Source of the DNA: Vigna angularis
Lineage: Eukaryota > Streptophyta > Magnoliopsida > Fabales > Fabaceae
Length of the DNA: 64,000 nucleotides
Direction: 5' to 3'
NCBI RefSeq assembly: GCF_016808095.1
Contig: NC_068970.1
Span: forward strand, 14,428,501-14,492,500
Shown here in pieces: positions 50,190 through 63,664 of this stretch (positions are counted from its first letter, which is position 1; each line of letters begins with the position of its first letter). The notes under the pieces are model-generated. The model had not been told where the DNA came from. It saw nothing but the letters and a program-made list of their open reading frames with translations, and made no database searches. The translations under genes and the position numbers were made by a program.

Positions 50190-52439
50190 TTACACAAAGT
50201 TGACTAAGATCGGACTCCTTACAGTGTGTTTCACAGAGACCCATTGTAAAAACCCTTGAGCATATTCCGCAGTTTCATTACCCGAATCTATACGGCTGAA
50301 TGACACTGAATATTTCTGTTTCTGGTTTGCTTCTGAAAAGTTCAGTATATTTGGCTGGACCTTCACATTGACCCCTTCTGGCGCTGTAACATGGACAACA
50401 TAACACGAGTTGGCCTCACCTACATTTGTTACAGTCCTTGTGAATGTTTTTGGGGAACCAAGCACCACAGAAAACGAGGGATAGTTGAGCTCTCCTTCGA
50501 GAATGCTTGAAGTCTCAGAGCACTTAATTGTTTTATGTGCAATGATCCCAACCTCTGTATCGCTGTAGCCTAAACCACAGAGATAAGGTATATAATCATC
50601 AGGCGTGATATCATAAACTAACCCAGGGTCATTTGCTCTTGAGGGACTCACGTGGCCAGAACCTGCGGCAAAGACATCTGCTGTGTGAAGTGTTTCATCA
50701 ACAATGAGTTTCTTTTCAAGGTTGATTATGTCTGCAGAAGTCATTATGGCAGACTTTATGGCAGCTGGTGACCAGTCAGGATGAGAGCTTTTGAGCAAAG
50801 CGGCTACGCCACTAAGATGTGGGCATGACATTGATGTGCCGGACATGATGTTGAAAGTGGATTTTGAATCAGTACTGTTGTTAAGGGGGAATGGCCAGGC
50901 AGCTAGGATGTTGACGCCTGGTCCTATGATGTCTGGTTTCAAAATACCAGGACTGGGCAAGTTGGGACCTCTTGAAGAGAAGGATGAAACGGCCGGAGAT
51001 AGGGAGTTTCCTATTACAGTTCCCTTGAATAAAATGGTAGCTGTAGGTGTTTCAGTTGAATTTATATAGGCTTTAATCTTAAGTCCAGCATCATAGCTTA
51101 CATGTGTTGCTGGTAGAACATGCACATCAGCTGAGAGACTGAAACCATTTCTTTCATCATTCATCAGAATCATGGCTGTACCACCTGCTCTTTTAACTTC
51201 CTCTCCTTTGGCGATTCTTCCTATCCCCCCTCCTCTCTCACACAAAACAACCTTGCCTCTAAAATCAACATCATTCAAGGATCCATTGGCACATAAGGCA
51301 GCTTGTTGTTTGCCATTCTTTCCAGCATATGTTAGGAACAGCGGTGTTGGAGAAAAGTCGGAAGGCTGGAAAACAGATTCCCCATCAAATTCTTGTCCAT
51401 TTCCTAGCTTGGCTGTTGCTACAATGCTTCTGTCAATATTGCTTGCTCCGACTGTGAGGATCCAAGGAGCGCCATTAACCAAGGAGCCGTGAACGGGACC
51501 AGAGTTCCCTGCCGAACAACTTACAAAGATTCCCTTCTGCATTGCTGCAAATGTGCCTATTGCGGTGCTATCATTGAAAAAGGGAGGTGGCTCGTTTAGA
51601 CCAAGGGATATTGATATTACGTCCACGCCATCCTCCACAGCTGCATCCAATGCGGCCAATACACTGCTTTCTGGGCAGTCTTCTCCAAAACATACTCTGT
51701 ATATTGCCAGGTGAGCGTGAGGGGCAATCCCTGCTGCTGTACCTTTGGCGTTTCCTAGTACTTCTGCATTATCAACAAAAGCACCAGCTGCAGTGCTCGC
51801 TGTGTGAGTCCCATGTCCATCTTCATCAATTGGTGTCACTGTTTCTTTCGTTGTCCCTGAAGCGAGGTTGAAAGACCTTGCTCCGATTAGTTTATTGTTA
51901 CATGCTGTCCCATTAAGCTCGCATCTCCCTCTCCATTTGGGTGGTGGTGGTGGCATTCCTGCATCACTGAATGAAGGATGATTAAGCGTGATTCCAGAAT
52001 CCAGCACCCCAACAATTACTCCCTTTCCAAAGTTTGATTCCTTCCACAGTCCCATTTGTCGCTCCAACCCCAAAAATTGTGGGGTATGAGTAGTTTGACG
52101 ATGCAGCATCCTTTCGGGGTGAGCAGAGATAAAGCCATCTTTTTTTTCCACTTCTCTCAGCTCTTGTTCAGTGAGTGTTGCAGCAAAGCCACTGATGACG
52201 TTCCGGTATGAATAAATCATTCGTGGTTGATCCTCAGAGCTCATAGTAGTTTGTGGCATGAATGAATTATACCAGCTCTCTACATCTTCTGATTGAGCAA
52301 GTGTCTTACCCTTTGGGCCATTCACATGGATAATATATGTTTGTGAAATGGTGGCGGTTGAAGGTTGTTGATTTGCTTGAGCAAAATGAATATGGAAGAT
52401 CAAGACAAAGGTTAGAGCAACGAGAAAGAAGGAATCCAT
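50190..52439 (-). CDS. Subtilisin-like serine protease (plant subtilase), tandem copy 1
   Basis: This is an intronless minus-strand gene of 749 residues. Plant subtilases are secreted serine endopeptidases acting in the cell wall. An N-terminal signal peptide (1-22) is followed by an I9 propeptide (TYIIHVNG at 34-41) ending near [10 protein letters not shown] (116-125). The catalytic Asp147 (VGVLDSG), His209 (DGHGTHTAS), oxyanion Asn312 (SAGNSGP) and Ser536 (SGTSMSCPH) are all present. A PA domain is inserted between Asn and Ser, and a fibronectin-III-like C-terminal part ends VNFV. The start at 52439 is chosen because it opens the signal peptide; an in-frame ATG 87 bp upstream would put a charged stretch ahead of it. 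The DSG in place of the more common DTG is minor. The style is close to the SBT1 group (SBT1.2-like), but the subgroup is not certain. Confidence 0.96.
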   Translation of the reverse strand: MDSFFLVALTFVLIFHIHFAQANQQPSTATISQTYIIHVNGPKGKTLAQSEDVESWYNSFMPQTTMSSEDQPRMIYSYRNVISGFAATLTEQELREVEKKDGFISAHPERMLHRQTTHTPQFLGLERQMGLWKESNFGKGVIVGVLDSGITLNHPSFSDAGMPPPPPKWRGRCELNGTACNNKLIGARSFNLASGTTKETVTPIDEDGHGTHTASTAAGAFVDNAEVLGNAKGTAAGIAPHAHLAIYRVCFGEDCPESSVLAALDAAVEDGVDVISISLGLNEPPPFFNDSTAIGTFAAMQKGIFVSCSAGNSGPVHGSLVNGAPWILTVGASNIDRSIVATAKLGNGQEFDGESVFQPSDFSPTPLFLTYAGKNGKQQAALCANGSLNDVDFRGKVVLCERGGGIGRIAKGEEVKRAGGTAMILMNDERNGFSLSADVHVLPATHVSYDAGLKIKAYINSTETPTATILFKGTVIGNSLSPAVSSFSSRGPNLPSPGILKPDIIGPGVNILAAWPFPLNNSTDSKSTFNIMSGTSMSCPHLSGVAALLKSSHPDWSPAAIKSAIMTSADIINLEKKLIVDETLHTADVFAAGSGHVSPSRANDPGLVYDITPDDYIPYLCGLGYSDTEVGIIAHKTIKCSETSSILEGELNYPSFSVVLGSPKTFTRTVTNVGEANSCYVVHVTAPEGVNVKVQPNILNFSEANQKQKYSVSFSRIDSGNETAEYAQGFLQWVSVKHTVRSPILVNFV

Positions 52440-52534
52440 GTTGAGCAGAACTGCAGAAGCTGTCTGCTGTAGAGAGAAGAATAAATGGTAAAGACTGTGA
52501 TCTTTGGTTGGGTGTGGTTTAAACAAACTATTAG

Positions 52535-52542
52535 TATATATA
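52535..52542 (-). promoter_or_regulatory. TATA box of subtilase copy 1
   Basis: TATATATA lies 96-103 bp upstream of the chosen ATG. This supports the start at 52439, since a start at 52526 would leave hardly any leader. Confidence 0.55.
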
Positions 52543-55500
52543 ATGAAGCTTGTAACACTGCCGGCCTGGGCTCATGAGGACCTGGTAACGTATAGTGAGT
52601 AACGTGGTATTGGCGGAATCATGACCGACTTACGTGATTTAAAATTTGTTTTTATGTAAAAAAAAATATATTATTTTTATTATTTTGGATTTTGACTGGA
52701 GAAATAATACCATTTAAGTATATGTTATATTTGATCAAGAATTTAAGTATTATGAATATCAGTAATGTTAAAATGAAAACTTCTTCTTTAAAAATCAAGT
52801 AATTTAAAATAATTCACTAAAAATACCGAGATTAATCTTCTTGTTTAAAAATACTGAAGATGAATGTGAATTAAAAAATAAATAAATTTTAGCATTATTA
52901 TTATTTACCTGAATATTTTATATTATAATATTTTTATTTTTCAAAAAATCAATAACAACAAATTTAATTTCAAATTATATTAAAAGTTATAAATTATTTT
53001 TTATTTTAACCCCTTTCTTAAAATAATTAAAATTTAAACTCAATAATCTTTATTTTATTTTATTTTTGTTTTCCTTCCCATTTTGAAAAAAAAAATCAGA
53101 AAACTCAAAAATGATAATTTTTCTTTAAGAAGGTATTAGTTGTGTGTCGTCAAAATGGGTTGAAACTCTTGAGTCAACACGGCTTACCACGAGTTTGAGT
53201 CGGGTTGGGTTGAAAAAAATGTGAAAATTTTGATGCGAGTCAATTTTGACCCGGCTCGCTAAGAACCCGTAGTAAGTCGGGTTAGCTCACCAATCCACTT
53301 ATTTTTTCATTGAAATCAAATTAATTATTTAAATTCAATTTTTTTATTGAAATCAAATTAATTAAATTAATTATTCAAAATGCATAAGCAGTAGAGCTTT
53401 TCGGGTTGTGCTGTTGTCTATCCAAAAATTCACTTCTGCTATATATTTTTGTTAATGACTATATGTAGTTTCTTGGTTAAACGGTATATATGTCTCATTA
53501 GTTAAGTGAGTCAATGAAACAACCCGTTTAACCCACCAATCCGTGGTGGGTCGGGTTATCCGTTTTGAGAACTCTAATTATTTTGGAAAAAGAACCAAAT
53601 TATCTTTCTCTTATTTTAATTTTTAATATTTACTTTTTTTTAAATCTCCTTTAACAAGCAAATAAAGAACAAAAATCACAAAAAAAATGCTCTCAAAAAT
53701 TCAGTTTTCAAATTTTAAAAGGTTTCTAATATCAAACATTAAAAAATCAGTTGAGAATTCGACTCATTTAAAGAAATAATGTTCTATTGGATCTGTTTGA
53801 AGAATTTCTTTTAAGAAAGATATTATTTATGAAAAAATTTGAGGATGTTAATTTTGTAATATAATTTGAAATAAAATTTGTTATTATTATAATAATTTGT
53901 AAAATAATAAAGAAAAATAAATGATTTTAAAATTTTACAATATTATAATCATTATTGTTATTATTCTTATTATTGATCATAAATATACTTTTATTATAAT
54001 ATTAACAAATTTAATTTTAAATTACATTAAAATATCATAAGACGTTTTTTATTTCGTTCCTTCCATTAAACTAATTAGAATTAAAAATTTAACATTTTTA
54101 ATTAATTACTTTAAATTATTTTTTCATAATTTTAGTTTTCATTTTAAACTTTTTATTTGTCCTCCTAACTCTGGAGAAAAAAAAATAGATTTCTTTCGAT
54201 AAATAATATAAAAAATCAAATAAATTTATTTTAAAATATTAGTTTGCAAAAAAGAATATTGTCTATCAATTATAATTTTGTATTATAGCTCTCGGCCCAC
54301 AATTGCGCATTAGTCTCTCTGGTTGGAATATAGTGAACTTGACCGGCATCGTTTATATCCGTAGCTACCATCACTCTATTTTCAGCGACTCTGATTATTA
54401 GACTTTTAGCAACCGTTTGTCATGCCAGAGAAAGAGTATGACATTATGGCAAATATTTATTTTTCTCTTTCTTTTCATAATCTAGTCATCCATTATAGTT
54501 GACTGGTTCATAATACTTTTAATTTTCTGAACAAAACGTCTCACTAATTAAAACAACTATAGTTTCTATTTAACAGCACTTCCTAAAATCTTATTCATAA
54601 CAAGTAGAATGTGACCTCATTGCTTACAGAGGCTGTGGTGCCTCTTGGGTTGCTGCTACTGTAATTTTTAAACATTCTACACTAAATCTTTAGAACGGCA
54701 AAATTATAATTTTTAAAACTCTGACAACTCTTCGTGTACAAACAAATTATTATTGTAAATGTTTGAGAGAATTCATTCAAAGCTTCATATTATACTCATT
54801 CAGAGAGACTTTTAAAATTTTAAGTATATTTGGGTTAACAATAAATGTATGTTCAAAGGATATCTAACATTCATATATTAACATTTATTTATTCGATTAA
54901 TTAAAAGTGAAAGTCATTTTTTAATTAAATTTCAAAGAAAGCTTACACAGAATAAACTTAATTATAAAATATTTACATGGATTAATATATATTATAATAC
55001 AAATTAAAATAATCTAAATATATAAAAGGAACTTATGTAAATTTGTATCAATTCTTTTTTAATAATAAAAATCTTATATAGGAGAGTGGAGTATTTATAA
55101 TAATTTTATCATGGTAAAATTAAGAAAGAATAAATATGTTTTTACATCATGAATTCTAAACTTAGGCTTATTTTATCAAATGTAATAATGTTAAGTGATA
55201 TGTATGTGTGTTTGTGTACATGTATACATATATAATACCTATCTCTTATTAAACCTTAGTAATTTTCTTTATCTAATTTTTTAATTTACTTTATAAAAGA
55301 AAATTAAACATTTTGCATAACACAATACAAAATAAATTGAATAAAACTAATTATTTTTTAAAAATAAATAATTAGATAAACTCCATTGAAAATAAATTGA
55401 ATAATAGCAGCACAAACAAATTAGAGATTAAAAAATTTCAATATACTACTAAAATAAATTAAATAATAAGAACATAAAAAAAGAACAAACGTATTAATAT

Positions 55501-56497
55501 ACATAAATTAAATGGTAGAAATATAAATGAATGAATAAAAAAATAATATAATTTTAAATAAAAAGTTAATGCAACAAATGATCTAATAATCATAATGACA
55601 ATAAATATATAGAGAGAGAGAAAATTTTTAATTATATATAATTACAAGAATATAAAAACAAAACAAAAATAATACAAAATTACATAACCGTACTCGGAAC
55701 ATACACATACACGGGAACTTTCTCTAACACTAAAATTTGTGTATGGTCAGAGGAATGGACCCTGTCTTCTAAATTTGATTGTTAATCATAACCTAAATTA
55801 AAGGTGAATGCGTGTTTGACTTTTTCCTTTTGATTTTTAATTCTGAATATATTTTTAAATTTGGATATTCTTTTTTTTATCGGATTTATATAGATCACGA
55901 ATCTTCTATTTATATAATCTTAAATATAGTAACTATTTTTATAGTATTTATATAATATTTAAATATTACAAATGTTATGTATAATTAATTATTGTTTTTT
56001 TATGTTCAGCTTATTAGTATGCTAATTAACTATTATAGATATTCTGTTATGTATAATTAGTATTTCTAATTATAATTACAAGAATATAAAAACAAAATAA
56101 AAAAAAGGAGAAAGAATACAAAAGGAGATAAAACAATTCATGTGTTCGTTTTGAAAGACGAATCGATGGTGTATTTCTTTTCCTAATTTTCTTTTTCAAA
56201 AATACAAAATTCCATCTCACTTTGTCTTGTTTAAAAAAATCAAGTCAACATGTCAATGTGCAACATCAACGCATATTAACTCAGTTCAGCCAATTTAACG
56301 GTAAAATTTCAATTGCATTAATTTTTCATAAGTTGGAATTCAATTGAGAACAAAATCAAGTAAAAAGTCAATTTGAAACGAAAAATTTATGATGACCATA
56401 AATATAAAAACATAATTCCTAAATTTAAGTTTATTATAAGATATCCCAGTTGTAGCTGGTCCCATTGTAATTCTGCTCGATGCTAGCAAATGTTGCC
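52543..56497. other. Spacer between the two subtilase genes
   Basis: Mostly AT-rich DNA with an old hAT-like element (listed separately). 54290-54430 is a short less AT-rich island without coding sense. 56340-56497 should be the 3' UTR of the second subtilase. No further gene or gene fragment was seen. Confidence 0.45.
53135..53576. mobile_element. hAT-like element, old copy, between the subtilases
   Basis: Contains the family's blocks (GTCGGGTTGGGTTGA near 53192, CCGTGGTGGGTCGGGTTA near 53541) and near-terminal pieces GTCAAAATGGG and GAACTCTA. The 5' terminus is altered and no target duplication could be seen, so borders are approximate. Confidence 0.6.
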
Positions 56498-58720
56498 TTA
56501 CACAAAGATGACTAAGATCGGACTCCTTACAGTGTGTTTCACAGAGACCCATTGTAAAAACCCTTGAGCATAATCCTCAGTTTCATTGCCTGACTCTATA
56601 CGACTGAATGACACTGAATATACCTCTTTCTGGTTTGCTTCTGAAAAGTTCAGTTTATCTGGCTGGACCTTCACATTGACCCCTTCTGGCGCTGTAACCT
56701 GGACAACATAAGACGAGTTCGCCTCACCTACATTTGTTACAGTCCTTGTGAATGTTTGTGGGGAACCAAGCACCACAGAAAATGAGGGATAGTTCAGCTC
56801 TCCTTCGGGAATGCTTGAAATCCCAGAGCACATAATTGTTTTATGTGCAATGATACCAACCTCCGTATCTCTGTAGCCTAAACCACATAGATAAGGTATA
56901 TAATCATCTGGAGTGATATCATAAACTAGCCCGGGGTCATTTGCTCTTGGTGGATTCACGTGGCCAGAACCTGTGGCAAAGATATCGGCAGGTTGAAGTG
57001 TTTCGTCAACAATGAGTTTGTGTTCAGAATTGATTATGTATGCAGAAGTCATTATGGCAGATTTTATGGCAGCTGGTGACCAGTCAGGATGAGAGCTTTT
57101 GAGCAAAGCGGCTACGCCACTAAGATGTGGGCATGACATTGATGTGCCGGACATGATGTTGAAAGTGGATTTTGAATCAGTATTGTTGTCAAGGGGGAAT
57201 GGCCAGGCAGCTAGGATGTTGACGCCTGGTCCTATGATGTCCGGTTTCAAAATACCAGGACTGGGCAAGTTGGGACCTCTTGAGGAGAAGGATGAAACGG
57301 CCGGAGATAGGGAGTTTCCTATTACAGTTCCCTTGAATAAAATGGTAGCTGTAGGTGTTTCAGTTGAATTTATGTAGTCTATAATCTTAAGTCCAGCATC
57401 ATAGCTTACATGTGTTGCAGGTAGAACATGTACATCAGCTAAGAGACTGAAGCCATGGCTTTCATCATTCATGATAATCATGGCTGCACCGCCAACTCTC
57501 TTTACTTCCTTCCCTTTGGCAATTCTTCCCGTATCCCCTCCTCTCTCACACAAAACAACCTTGCCGCTGAAGTCAATATAGTTCAGGGATCCCGTAGCAC
57601 AAAGTGCAGCTTCAGGTTTGCCATTATTACCAGCATAGGCTAAGGGTAGCAGTGGAGTATAATTGGAAGGCTGGAAAACAGATTCGCCGTCAAATTCTAG
57701 CCCGTTTCCTAGCTTTGCTGTTGCTACAATGCTTCTGTCAACATTGCTTGCTCCAACTGAGAGGATCCAAGGGGCTCCATTCACCAAGGTGCCAGAGAAA
57801 GGGCCAGAGTTCCCCGCTGAACAACTTACAAAGATTCCCTTCTGCATTGCTGCAAACGTGCCTATTGCGATGCTATCATAAAAAAAGGGAGGAGACACTT
57901 TTAGGCCAAGGGATATTGATATTACATCCACGCCATCCTCCACAGCTGCATCCAATGCGGCCAATACAGTGCCTTCCGGGCAGTCTTTTTCCAAACATAC
58001 TTTGTATATTGCCAGGTGAGCATGAGGGGCAATCCCTGCTGCTGTGCCTTTGGCATTTCCTAGTACTTCTGCATTATCAACAAAAGCACCAGCTGCTGTG
58101 CTTGCTGTGTGAGTCCCATGTCCATCTTCATCAATTATTGCATCTGCTCCTTTCCTTGCATTCACTTCTCGGCCGAAATACCTTGCTCCAATTATTTTGT
58201 TGTTACAAGTTGTTGCCTGGAATTCACATCTTCCTCTCCATCTGGGTGGCGGTGGTGGCATTCCTGCATCATTGAATGAAGGATGGTCAGGCACGATTCC
58301 AGTATCCAGCACCCCAACAATTACTCCCTTTCCAAAGTTCGATTCCTTCCACAGTCCCGTTTGCTGCTGCAACCCCAAAACTTGTGGGGTATGTGTGGTT
58401 TGGGGATGTAGCATCATTTCGGGGCGAGCAGAGATAAAGCCATCCTTCTTTTCCACTTCTCTCAGCTCTTGTTCCGTCAGTCTTGCAGAAAAACCACTCA
58501 TCACGTGCCGATATGAATAAATTATTCGTGGTTGTTCCTCAGAGCTCATAATCGTAGGTGGCAAAAATGAATGATACCAGTTCTCCAAATCATCTAATTC
58601 AGCGAGTGTCCTATCCTGTGGCCCCTTCACATGAACAATATATGTTTTTGAACTGCTTGTAGCAAAATGAATATGGAAGCTCAACACAAAAGTGAGAAGA
58701 ATGAAAATGAAAGCATTCAT
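56498..58720 (-). CDS. Subtilisin-like serine protease (plant subtilase), tandem copy 2
   Basis: This intronless minus-strand gene of 740 residues is in the same orientation as copy 1 and clearly its paralogue. Signal peptide 1-20, propeptide ([10 protein letters not shown] at 26-35) and the complete catalytic set are present: Asp139 (VGVLDTG), His201 (DGHGTHTAS), Asn304 (SAGNSGP) and Ser527 (SGTSMSCPH). It is therefore predicted active. Differences from copy 1 cluster in the propeptide, around 165-195 and in the PA domain (roughly 345-430), while the segment leading to the catalytic Ser is almost unchanged. Variation around the substrate cleft and PA domain would fit divergence in specificity, which is inference. 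An in-frame ATG far upstream (58909) is rejected because the signal peptide starts at 58720. Confidence 0.96.
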   Translation of the reverse strand: MNAFIFILLTFVLSFHIHFATSSSKTYIVHVKGPQDRTLAELDDLENWYHSFLPPTIMSSEEQPRIIYSYRHVMSGFSARLTEQELREVEKKDGFISARPEMMLHPQTTHTPQVLGLQQQTGLWKESNFGKGVIVGVLDTGIVPDHPSFNDAGMPPPPPRWRGRCEFQATTCNNKIIGARYFGREVNARKGADAIIDEDGHGTHTASTAAGAFVDNAEVLGNAKGTAAGIAPHAHLAIYKVCLEKDCPEGTVLAALDAAVEDGVDVISISLGLKVSPPFFYDSIAIGTFAAMQKGIFVSCSAGNSGPFSGTLVNGAPWILSVGASNVDRSIVATAKLGNGLEFDGESVFQPSNYTPLLPLAYAGNNGKPEAALCATGSLNYIDFSGKVVLCERGGDTGRIAKGKEVKRVGGAAMIIMNDESHGFSLLADVHVLPATHVSYDAGLKIIDYINSTETPTATILFKGTVIGNSLSPAVSSFSSRGPNLPSPGILKPDIIGPGVNILAAWPFPLDNNTDSKSTFNIMSGTSMSCPHLSGVAALLKSSHPDWSPAAIKSAIMTSAYIINSEHKLIVDETLQPADIFATGSGHVNPPRANDPGLVYDITPDDYIPYLCGLGYRDTEVGIIAHKTIMCSGISSIPEGELNYPSFSVVLGSPQTFTRTVTNVGEANSSYVVQVTAPEGVNVKVQPDKLNFSEANQKEVYSVSFSRIESGNETEDYAQGFLQWVSVKHTVRSPILVIFV

Positions 58721-58830
58721 GTTTAGCAGAAGGTTTCTGCTTGACGGATGAATAAACAAAGGTTCTTTAATTGAGTGTGCTTTGAACACACGTATAATAG
58801 AAAATAGATCTTGTACAAAACAAAGGAGGC

Positions 58831-58838
58831 ATATATAT
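58831..58838 (-). promoter_or_regulatory. TATA-like box of subtilase copy 2
   Basis: ATATATAT lies 111-118 bp upstream of the ATG, in a position similar to the TATA box of copy 1. Flanking words (GTGTGCTTTGAACACAC against GTGTGGTTTAAACAAAC) suggest the duplication took in the core promoter. Confidence 0.45.
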
Positions 58839-61800
58839 GAATATGTTAGAAGCCCATATTGTTTAGTTAGTAGTGCTACCCATATAATATAACGAGCTTG
58901 GCCGTTCAAATTCTATTATTTATTTCTGTCGTTGACTCTTGGTTTTGTTGAGGAATTCTGAAAGTGCAACCTTTTGTTAGGTGTATACGGGCACGAACCA
59001 CATAGCTCAACTCTATGGTAAAGAGCTGTGAGTGTTTTTTTTTTTGTGAATAATCTTTCAACATTTTTTTACATGGTTTAAAACTATTGGTCTTGTTTAA
59101 ACACATATTTACTTTTTAAGTATGGTCTAGAATAAATTTTTATATTTTTTAATGATTCTTTAGAAGCACCTTTTTAAACCTAAAATACACCTAGAAGACA
59201 GACAGAGAATAATTTCTTAATTTTGCCTCTTGATTAATATGTTTGTGTAGGTTACTAGAATAATTATTACTTATGACATATATAATATATAAACTAAACA
59301 TTCCACAACTCAATTCAATTATGAAAAGATCGTTTTTAATATTAATATATGAATATTAAACTCTCCTATAACTTGAACGAGTCTTGGAATTCAGTAATGA
59401 GTAGAAAAATTATTCATGTTTAAGTCGTTCTTCTACCATATTTCTGAACAATATATACACTTTTCTATACATCTATTATATACGTTTCTGCTATGTTCTA
59501 TAACTGTGTTGCCTTGTCTTGCTAGAGCACTTACACATGCATGTTAATGTGATGAACGCTTTATGCACACTGAAACTAGTTGTTCAAAAAGAGAGAAACG
59601 TTAATATTGTTATTTATACGTTAGTTAACTTTTACTTTTAGTTTAATCATTACAATAGTTCCAGTTCTTTGTTAGAAGTAGTAGATTGGTTTCTCAAATT
59701 TTTTGTTTTAATTATTTTTTTATTTTTAGAAAATTAAAGTAATCATGTTTTTCCTATAATATTAAGAAAAGTCTTTAGTCTAGTTATTAATTGTATGATT
59801 ATTTAGTATTATACAAATCTTTTAAGAAACAATATTTGATCTTAAGTTTAATACTTGAATAATTTGGTACGCTTGTTAATCAGTTAACACTTGTCAACTA
59901 GGCATATATTCAAAAAGAGGGATTACACACAAAAAAAACATAGAATTGAAAAAACCACATATTTACAAATTTTAAGAAAAACAAAATGAAAAAAAAATTG
60001 AATGCAAGGCTAACTATACAACTACAACTTAAGTCTTCAATTCCCCACAATTCCCCACCAATGGCGGCGCCATTTGTTAAACAGCCTTTTAATTGCATTA
60101 AGGCTAACAAAATCCAATAAATCCCTCTAACGTTGCATAAGGCAATATCAATCCAAGGAAGTGGTACATGTTAAGCTATAAATTGTATAATTGACCTTGC
60201 TAAAAATAGTATAAAATGCAATGGGAAAAAAAATGAGTTTAAACGAATATCTAATGGCTGTATAAAAAAAATGCATGATCCTATCTAAATGAACCTAGTG
60301 TATGCATGTGAATTGATCATAAAATGGTCTAATTGATGAAAACTGATGCAAGGAATGCAATGAAATGAATCTAACAATATTAAATTGGTAAAGAGGATGC
60401 AAAGTATGTAAAAACTCTAAGTGGGATTTACAGATTATGCATGAAACTGGAAAATGATTACATAATTGAGATTCCTATGTGACAACATGTGTTTTTGTGC
60501 ACTTTTTTTGGTTTACAAATAGAAACTGAGTTCCTAGGATGCTAATACAATTGTAATGACCTAAACAAATGAAAAGGGTCTATTTCCAAGCGGATGAGTA
60601 ATTGACTTAAATGCTAAAATGAGCATTTGCCTAATCAGAAACTAAATGACAGCAAGCACACAATGACAATAATATAAATCTGAAATTATGCTTAGAAATG
60701 GTAATGTAGAGAAAGCAAATGCATAAATTAAAATAGCCAATTGGGTGTCAACTACTATGCACAGCACTGGAACAGGAAGTAAGATCAATGCAGAGTATGG
60801 AAACTTAATGCAGAAGTAGAACATGATGCAGAAAAATTATTCAGGCAAGGTGCAAATGCAAGATGAATTGGTTTTAAACTAAGGAAATATTCTACTTATA
60901 ATCACAGACAATTGTTAAAGGCAGAAATTAAAGAAATGTATTCAAACTTAAAAGAGAACCAACAACATAAGATACAAGAAAAATCACAAAACTTAGGACT
61001 GAATGCTCAATTTAATTGGCTAATTGAATATGAATTTGCTTCAAGAAGACTTCTTGAACAAAACAAGCTCACTCTGGGGTCTTATAGCCTTTCTTTAAGA
61101 AACTGAAATAATACATATTCTTGTTCAATTACACAAACATATTGAGGTTCAATTCTGAAGAGAAACTTACAAGTTCTGATCACTAATGCTACAATGCCAA
61201 CCCAGAAACCAGAAACTAACCATTCAAATTAAAGTAACAATCTTTTTTAAAAGAACCGGTTTCTCCCTACACCCTTTTCAAACCAAGATGCGGACTTATG
61301 TAAACACACACAAAGAAAAGCAAACATAAGATTGTAACAAAGATAATACCATAATGCAAGAAAGATCTAACTGGTGCATGAAAAGTAAAAGAACTGAATT
61401 TAAAAGACAAAAAAATTGGTAAAGTTGATAATCGAAAACAGATAATGGCAGAAATAACCAGCTGCATTGCATTCAAAAAGAAGATTGTACAAGAAGGTTA
61501 CATTACAGATTCATGAGGTAACTTTGTATTCACAAGAACTTATAGCGCTATACTAGCCTCACACAGCAGATTCAAGACTCGTCCCATGGTTACTTTGTTC
61601 ACCACTTCCATTCTATCATATTCCTAGTGAAAAAAGAAAAGAAAATGAATGATTGAATGATGACTCTATGGTGGTTCGTAGGTATCTATCTACTTTCTCT
61701 CTTCACATTGTTCTTTACATAAGAAAAAGAAAGGAAAACGAAAGCTGAGATCGAGCCCCATAGTGCAATTACAACTACTGAAAAAGGGTTCCTCTTGAGC

Positions 61801-62459
61801 GACATTCTTCAACTCCTCTTTGTTTGGTCAACGACTAACTCTTCAAAACACTGCAGGCCCTTGAGACAACTCCATCTTCAGGCAATGGCACAGCTAATGT
61901 GTGCTCTGGTTCATGAGTTAGGTATGATGCAAAATTAGGTTAACCTCCAACCATGGTTCAACCCTGAAATTGGCAAAAAAAACCAAATTGTTCTGCCTGC
62001 GCCTTTGTGACTGTGCGTTTTCCCTCCACCTCAGCTAGGTCAAATTCCTTTAGTCCAAGTCAGCCCTTGACTAGAGACCACTATGCAAATTGAGAGAATT
62101 CAAAAAGGGGTTAAAGTCAAAATATGCAAAATTAAAGGCCTATCTAAGCAAAAATTATTTTTATTTTTTTCCTTTCTTAGATTTTTTCTAAAAGGGAGAG
62201 AGACAAATTATTTCAAGACATTTTAAGTATCTAACAACAATTTTACAAAAAACATATTTTAAGACCTTAACTAAAATTTGACTTATTCCTAATTATTTAC
62301 AACCTAAAAAAACTAAGAATGGACTTTTAAGAAACTAAAAAGGGAAAAAATAAAGTATTAACAATTACTAAAATAGTCTCCTAGAGTCTTGTTTGGCAAG
62401 TTTAATAGTGTAGTTTAACAATTTAGTATGACTTGAAGTGAGACAAATTATTTCATCTT
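58839..62459. other. Intergenic, probably retroelement-derived DNA
   Basis: No gene was recognised. On the minus strand, 60072-60052 reads TGGCGCCGCCATTGGTGGGGA. This partly resembles the TGGCGCCG...GGGGA primer-binding site used by plant Ty3-type (Athila/Tat) retroelements. If real, the DNA from about 60080 towards 62100 would be an old LTR of such an element on the minus strand. Its less AT-rich texture near 61780-62060 fits, but no LTR ends or coding pieces could be shown. Confidence 0.3.
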
Positions 62460-63452
62460 TTACTATCACTTAAGTGTTTGATGCGTCTATTTAATAGTAT
62501 ATGTTGATGACATTGTTCTTACATATAGTGACCACCATGGCATCTTCCAAACAAAATAACACATATGCAATCATTTTCATATCAAAGATCTTAATAAACT
62601 CAGATACTGTTTGGGTATTGAGGTAGCACAATTCAACTATGGTATTGTTATATCTCAAAAACAGTATGCATTGAATATTTTGGAGGAAACTAGGTTGATG
62701 AATTCAAAACTTGTTGACACACTCATGGATCATAATACCAAACTCCTATCAAATTAGGGAGAACGTATTTCAAATCTTGAGTAGTATAGAAGATTGGTTG
62801 GAAAATTAAATTATCTTACAATTACTCATCCTGACATTTTCTTTGCAATCATTATGGTTAGCCAATTTCTCAATTCCCCATGTGAAGATCATTAGAATGC
62901 AGTCATTCGTATATTAAAGTACATTTAAGGATCTCTTAAAAAATGTCTATTATATGGTTCCAATAACACACAAAAGTTGTTTATTATTTAGATGTTGATT
63001 GGACATGACCTCCTTCTTGTAGAAGATCCACCTTTTGGTATTGTGTCTCCATTGATAGTAACTTGATTTCTTATAAGAGCAAGAAACAAAATGTTATGGT
63101 AAGATTAGTGCAAAAGTAGAATATAGAGCTATGATCTTAGTCACTTGTGAATTTGTTTGGCTTAAACAATTGCTTAAAGAGTTACAATTTGGAAATGTCA
63201 CTCAAATGACAATTATATGTGACAATCAGACGACTCTTTTTAAGTTATAATTTTTTCTTTCATGAAATGATCAAATACACTGAGATTGATGGTCATTTCA
63301 TTCAGGAGAATATTATATATGGAGACATCAAGATTGAGTTCATTAACTCAAATGATCATGTAGTAGATATTTTCATTAAGTCTTTAACGGGACCAACAAT
63401 TGATTATATTTGTAACAAGTTTGGTACGTACATTTTATATGCACCAACTTGA
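62460..63452 (+). pseudogene. Ty1-copia reverse transcriptase/RNase H pseudogene
   Basis: The plus strand carries, in order, the reverse-transcriptase active-site block YVDDIVLTYSDHHG, conserved downstream pieces (YCLGIEVAQ, LVGKLNYLTITHPDI), the RNase H part with CEFVWLKQLLKELQFG, and the usual C-terminal end of copia polyproteins (GDIKIEFINSNDHVVDIFIK and ICNKFG). At least eight stops and some frameshifts break it, so no enzyme can be made. The front of the element, including gag and integrase, is missing. Confidence 0.9.
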
Positions 63453-63459
63453 GAAAGTA

Positions 63460-63652
63460 TGTTAAATATATTGTGTTTTATGTTAATTAGGGAAACATAG
63501 ACTTTTGATATTGTAGATATTATTGATATTGTTTTTTAACAATATCTTTTATTTATCATATTTATTTAAGTTGTCTATATACTTGTATCATTCTTCATTA
63601 TAAATATATTACTCTATGTGTGTTTTAGACACAAGAAAACTAATCTTAAACA
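63460..63652 (+). mobile_element. Probable 3' LTR of the copia remnant
   Basis: It starts TGTTAAATAT eight bases after the purine-rich stretch GAGAAAG at 63451-63457, directly after the pol end, and could end at CTTAAACA. It contains TATA-like and AT-rich sequence expected of an LTR. No 5' partner was found in the window, so the end is an estimate. Confidence 0.5.
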
Positions 63653-63664
63653 TAGTTTTACTAT

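Noticed and set aside
57604..58275. Long open frame (223 codons) on the plus strand opposite subtilase copy 2
   Set aside because: It is the antisense shadow of a clear protease gene. Its residues are Leu/Gln/His-rich without domain sense, and a similar shadow occurs opposite copy 1.
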